The translations under genes were made by a program, and so were the position numbers. This document shows positions 45,315-48,808 of a stretch of 48,808 nt of DNA, one piece after another; positions within the stretch are counted from its first letter, which is position 1, and the number at the start of each line of letters is the position of its first letter. The notes under the pieces were generated by a model. That model was not told where the DNA came from, did not search any database, and worked only from the letters and a program-made list of their open reading frames with translations. This DNA comes from Anaerolineales bacterium (GTDB lineage Bacteria > Chloroflexota > Anaerolineae > Anaerolineales > Villigracilaceae): positions 1-48,808 of the forward strand of contig JAABUE010000003.1 in assembly GCA_011389535.1 (NCBI GenBank). The letters are read 5' to 3'.

Positions 45315-45671
45315 TTAGTCCAGATCCTGATAGATTTTGTTGTACAGGACCCAGTTGATGGCCGTCAGTGCCACCAGACAGATGACAAAAACGCCCAGGA
45401 ACACCAGGCCAATCTGCCGGTAGCCCTGCCAGTCGAAAAACAGGAACCCGGCCATCCCCGCCAAAATGCCGGTCTTGATGATGGCCTTCGAAGTAAGCAA
45501 CAGCCTGTTTGCGTTTGCCCATTCTTCGTACCTGCCTTGCACTATCAGCTCTCGCCTGATTTTTTCGAACCGGATCCTGCCGTGCGCTCTGCGCAGGCTA
45601 AAAACAAGGACAACAAACAAGAGCACAGCAAAGACAACCACACCAACGAGCACAAACAGTACATCTCTCAT
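45315..45671 (-). CDS. small membrane protein, hypothetical
   Basis: Three hydrophobic segments; lies 15 nt from the GntR gene in the same orientation. Confidence 0.55.
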   Translation of the reverse strand: MRDVLFVLVGVVVFAVLLFVVLVFSLRRAHGRIRFEKIRRELIVQGRYEEWANANRLLLTSKAIIKTGILAGMAGFLFFDWQGYRQIGLVFLGVFVICLVALTAINWVLYNKIYQDLD

Positions 45672-45782
45672 CCGTCATTCCAATAAATGAACAAATAGAA
45701 TAACTTCAAAAAGAGGGCGAGGTGGTGTGTACCATTTTATTGAACAATAAAAAAATATACCGGTAAAAATCTGGCGTAAGGT

Positions 45783-47579
45783 TTAGCTTGATTCCTGTAA
45801 AACTGGCACCAGGCTGAAATTCCTCACATCTACCAACCCCTTATCAGAGATGCGTAATTCAGGGATGACCACCAGCGCCAGCAAACTCAACTGCATGTTC
45901 GGGTTGTTGAGCGTGCAGCCGCAAGCACGGAACCCCTCCAAAACGGTGGCAGCCTTACGGGCAACGATCTCGGCCCGCTCGGTGGACATCAGGCCGGCAA
46001 TCTGCAGCTCGACTTGGCCGATTACCTGTCCATCCTTCACCACGATCTGACCGCCCCCGCTGCGCGCCAGGCTGTTGGCTGCTTCCGCCATATCGGCCTC
46101 GTCCGTGCCCACCACGATCATGTGATGGCTGTCGTGGGCCACCGTCGAAGCGATCGCGCATCTCTCCGTAAAGCTAAACCCGCTCACCAGCCCCAGCGTC
46201 ACGCCGCCTGTGCCGTGATGGCGTTCCACCAGCGCAATCTTGGCAATATCGCGGCTCGTATCCGGCTGGACTTCCCCGGCGTTGGTGGTGACGGGCATTT
46301 GCAGATGGCGCGTCGGCGCCTGGTTTTCGATCACGCCGATCACGTTTGCGTTGAGTTCGGCTCCATGGCCAGCTTCCGTTTTCAGCGCAAAATCCTCAGC
46401 CCTCAACGGGTTGCGCAAATTCACCGACTGCCTGGCCCATGCAGGGTATTCCACAGCAGGCAAATCCAGCACCCATTGACCGCCTTCTGCAATGACTTGT
46501 CCTCTGGCGATCACCAGGTCGGCGCGGAAATCGCGCAGATCCTCCACCAGGAGGACGTCCGCCCAGCGGCCGGGGGCGATCATGCCCATTTCGCGTGACA
46601 AGCCGAAATGCTCGGCCGTATTAATGGTGCACATCTGGATGACCATCATCGGTTCAAGACCAGCCCCAATGGCATGCCGCAGCACGCGGTCCATGTGACC
46701 GTCGTGGGTGAGCGTCTGGGCATGGGAATCATCGGTGCACAGGATAAATCGGCGCGAATCCAGCCCCTGTTCGGTAATCGCTTTGACCTGCTCCTCCACA
46801 TCCAGCCAGGCCGAGCCATAGCGCAGCATAGCCTTCATACCCTGGCGCACGCGCGCCACCGCATCTTCCTTGCGGGTGCCCTCGTGGTCGTCTTCGATCC
46901 CGCCTGCCACATAACCGTGGAAGGGCAAGCCCAGCTCCGGTGAGGGATAATGACCGCCAACGACCTTGCCAGCCTTATGAGTGGCCGCCAGTTCGGCCAG
47001 CATCTTCTCGTCGCCGTTGAACACACCGGGGAAATTCATCATCTCGCCCAGGCCAATGATCCCGTCCCAGGTCATCGCTTCAGCCACTTCGTCCGGACCG
47101 ATCGAAGCGCCCGGTGTCTCCAATCCCGGCGCGGACGGCACGCAGGACGGCATCTGCACCCAGACGTGGATCGGCTGCTGCGCGGCCTCGTCCACCATCA
47201 ATTTGACGCCTTTCAAGCCAAAGACGTTGGCGATCTCGTGCGGGTCTACGAACAGGCCGGTAGAACCGCGCGGCGCGACCGCGCGCACGAACTCGGTCAC
47301 GGTGACCATACCCGACTCGACGTGCATGTGCCCGTCCAGCAAGCCAGGGACAAGATAACGCCGGCCCGCCTGGACGACCTGTGTCTCTAACCCAACACAA
47401 TGCGAGGCATCCTCGCCCACATAGGCGATATGGCCATCTACAACCGCGATGTCGGTGTCAGGGATGATCTCCCCGGATTGTACGCTGACCCACTGTCCCT
47501 TGCGGATGACCAGGTCGGCTGGTTTACGCCCCATAGCCACGTCAATCAGGCTTCGGATGAGTTCGATGGACGACGGCAT
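45783..47579 (-). CDS. ade: adenine deaminase
   Basis: GLLDGHMHVESGMVTVTEFVRAVAPRGSTGLFVDPHEIANVFGLKG; CTDDSHAQTLTHDGHMDRVLRHAIGAG; TVAHDSHHMIVVGTDEADM. Confidence 0.94.
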   Translation of the reverse strand: MPSSIELIRSLIDVAMGRKPADLVIRKGQWVSVQSGEIIPDTDIAVVDGHIAYVGEDASHCVGLETQVVQAGRRYLVPGLLDGHMHVESGMVTVTEFVRAVAPRGSTGLFVDPHEIANVFGLKGVKLMVDEAAQQPIHVWVQMPSCVPSAPGLETPGASIGPDEVAEAMTWDGIIGLGEMMNFPGVFNGDEKMLAELAATHKAGKVVGGHYPSPELGLPFHGYVAGGIEDDHEGTRKEDAVARVRQGMKAMLRYGSAWLDVEEQVKAITEQGLDSRRFILCTDDSHAQTLTHDGHMDRVLRHAIGAGLEPMMVIQMCTINTAEHFGLSREMGMIAPGRWADVLLVEDLRDFRADLVIARGQVIAEGGQWVLDLPAVEYPAWARQSVNLRNPLRAEDFALKTEAGHGAELNANVIGVIENQAPTRHLQMPVTTNAGEVQPDTSRDIAKIALVERHHGTGGVTLGLVSGFSFTERCAIASTVAHDSHHMIVVGTDEADMAEAANSLARSGGGQIVVKDGQVIGQVELQIAGLMSTERAEIVARKAATVLEGFRACGCTLNNPNMQLSLLALVVIPELRISDKGLVDVRNFSLVPVLQESS

Positions 47580-47906
47580 TTAGCCTCCTGATAGATTCTT
47601 GTTTTGCGCCATGACCAAAAACGCCAGCCAGGCGCTGGCCAGGATCGGCGCCGAGAGCAAGGCCCAGGCGATGACCACTTTACCTTGTTTGACATAATAA
47701 GCCGCGCCAAGAATGAACACGGGCAGCAGCATCCCAAACCAGCGAATGGACGGGTAACCGCTCAAATACCAGGCAGGTGGCACGAAAAAGAGTGCGCCTG
47801 CCACCAGCAATGCGGGGTGCTTCATGATTACGCCTGTCACCGCGAGCAGCAGTGAGAGGATGATAAATGGCCAGCCAAAGACAATTTGAGCGAAGTATTG
47901 CTGCAT
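47580..47906 (-). CDS. small membrane protein, hypothetical
   Basis: Hydrophobic ORF whose stop abuts the adenine deaminase start region. Confidence 0.55.
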   Translation of the reverse strand: MQQYFAQIVFGWPFIILSLLLAVTGVIMKHPALLVAGALFFVPPAWYLSGYPSIRWFGMLLPVFILGAAYYVKQGKVVIAWALLSAPILASAWLAFLVMAQNKNLSGG

Positions 47907-47918
47907 TGCAGACGGGTC

Positions 47919-48299
47919 CTACGGTAACGCGATTGGAAATCTGATCACATCGATAATGCGAAGTACGTCCAGGCCGGTGTTGCGGAAGCGATGGTTCACA
48001 TAGGCCGGGACGAAGATAACCGAGCCTTCTTCCAGCTTTGCTGTCTCTTCCTCTGTTTCGATTTCGCCGCCGCCTGCCAGCACAAAAGCCTCGTGCTCGT
48101 TTTCGTGCTTGTGGAAGGGCGACTCTTTTCCAGGTTCGAGTTCAAAGACACGCATTGCGAAGTTTGTTGCACCCTGCGAAGCATTGATCACCCAGCGAAC
48201 CGTCAGCCCATCGGCCCCACCGGGCTCGGACTGGACGTCCCGATAATTCTTGACATACATGGTGGTCTCCTTTCGAGGTGTAGGAACAATTTTTTTCAT
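47919..48299 (-). CDS. cupin domain-containing protein
   Basis: MRVFELEPGKESPFHKHENEHEAFVLAGGGEIETEEETAKLEEGSVIFVPAYVNHRFRNTG cupin motifs. Confidence 0.9.
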   Translation of the reverse strand: MKKIVPTPRKETTMYVKNYRDVQSEPGGADGLTVRWVINASQGATNFAMRVFELEPGKESPFHKHENEHEAFVLAGGGEIETEEETAKLEEGSVIFVPAYVNHRFRNTGLDVLRIIDVIRFPIALP

Positions 48300-48334
48300 G
48301 TCATTGCCCCGCTAAGGTGCGCGGAGCAATGACA

Positions 48335-48808
48335 TCAGGAAAGCAGCCGTTTCGCCGCATTGTTATGCTTCTCGACCAGCGCCCGCTCATCAAGCGTAGC
48401 CACGCTTCCTTCGCGGACCACGAACCTGCCGCCTACTACAGTGTAGTCCACGCGGACGGGCTGACAGAAGACGATCGCCGCGACCGGGTCATGTACCGCG
48501 CCGCCAGCATAATCGAGACGACTCAGGTTGACCGCGAAAAAGTCCGCGCATTTACCGGGTTCGAGCGAGCCGATGTCGCTGCGGCCCAAAACTGCCGCCC
48601 CACCGCGTGTGCTGAGATACAGTGCTTCTCTGGCGGTCACCAGCTTGCGGTTCGGATCGTTCGAGAGCGAGAAACCGGTGATGCCCTCCTTGACCCTGGC
48701 CAGCAGCATCGCCTGTCGGACTTCGGCCAGCAGGTGCGAACCGTCGTTGGAAGCGGAGCCATCTACGCCCAGGCCGACGTTGACGCCCGCGGCGCGGTAT
48801 TCCTTGAT
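48335..48808 (-). CDS. amidohydrolase, 8-oxoguanine deaminase/SsnA-like (partial, runs off window edge)
   Basis: Reading to the window edge: IKEYRAAGVNVGLGVDGSASNDGSHLLAEVRQAMLLARVKEG ... LYLSTRGGAAVLGRSDIGSLEPGKCADFFAVNL. Confidence 0.82.
   Translation of the reverse strand: MKEYRAAGVNVGLGVDGSASNDGSHLLAEVRQAMLLARVKEGITGFSLSNDPNRKLVTAREALYLSTRGGAAVLGRSDIGSLEPGKCADFFAVNLSRLDYAGGAVHDPVAAIVFCQPVRVDYTVVGGRFVVREGSVATLDERALVEKHNNAAKRLLS

Noticed and set aside
1-48808. CRISPR array, tRNA or rRNA genes
   Set aside because: No regularly spaced direct repeats, tRNA-like T-arm/acceptor patterns or rRNA signatures were recognised on reading; a tRNAscan/Infernal run would be needed to be certain.

Overview
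This 48.8 kb window looks like a Chloroflexota/Anaerolineae-type bacterial chromosome segment (my inference from gene content and lipoprotein linker style). It has four parts. (1) About 0.6-5.6 kb: metabolic genes on the minus strand (epimerase, two methyltransferases, MalY-type aminotransferase, phytoene synthase). (2) About 5.8-17.7 kb: a plus-strand carotenoid/light-response run: phytoene desaturase, a MerR + B12-binding CarH/LitR-type photoreceptor regulator, DegV, membrane proteins, a redoxin whose CxxC-like site begins with an in-frame TGA, photolyase, P450 and a CrtYcd-type lycopene cyclase. (3) About 17.7-23.6 kb: MATE, GT2, AI-2E and threonine synthase, plus an AbrB/PIN toxin-antitoxin pair lying between two copies of the thrC 5' end. 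(4) About 23.6-48.8 kb: a large purine-salvage/catabolism island with a fused xanthine-dehydrogenase-type molybdenum hydroxylase and FAD subunit, two complete BMP-type nucleoside ABC transporters, two GntR/UTRA regulators, carbamate kinase, a YgeW-type carbamoyltransferase, a second divergent carbamoyltransferase, adenine deaminase and an 8-oxoguanine-deaminase-like amidohydrolase. The strongest novel candidate is a probable selenocysteine peroxiredoxin-like protein (11768-12253, UGA at 11900-11902) that the ORF track truncates. It has a hairpin matching the expected bacterial SECIS geometry immediately downstream. Other points of interest are the paired carbamoyltransferases with carbamate kinase in a purine context, a GxxExxY gene bounded by inverted repeats inside the xdh locus, several dispersed perfect palindromes, and a 12-bp palindrome at equivalent positions in both transporter operons. 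No rRNA, tRNA or CRISPR was recognised. All calls come from reading the sequence; no database search was run.
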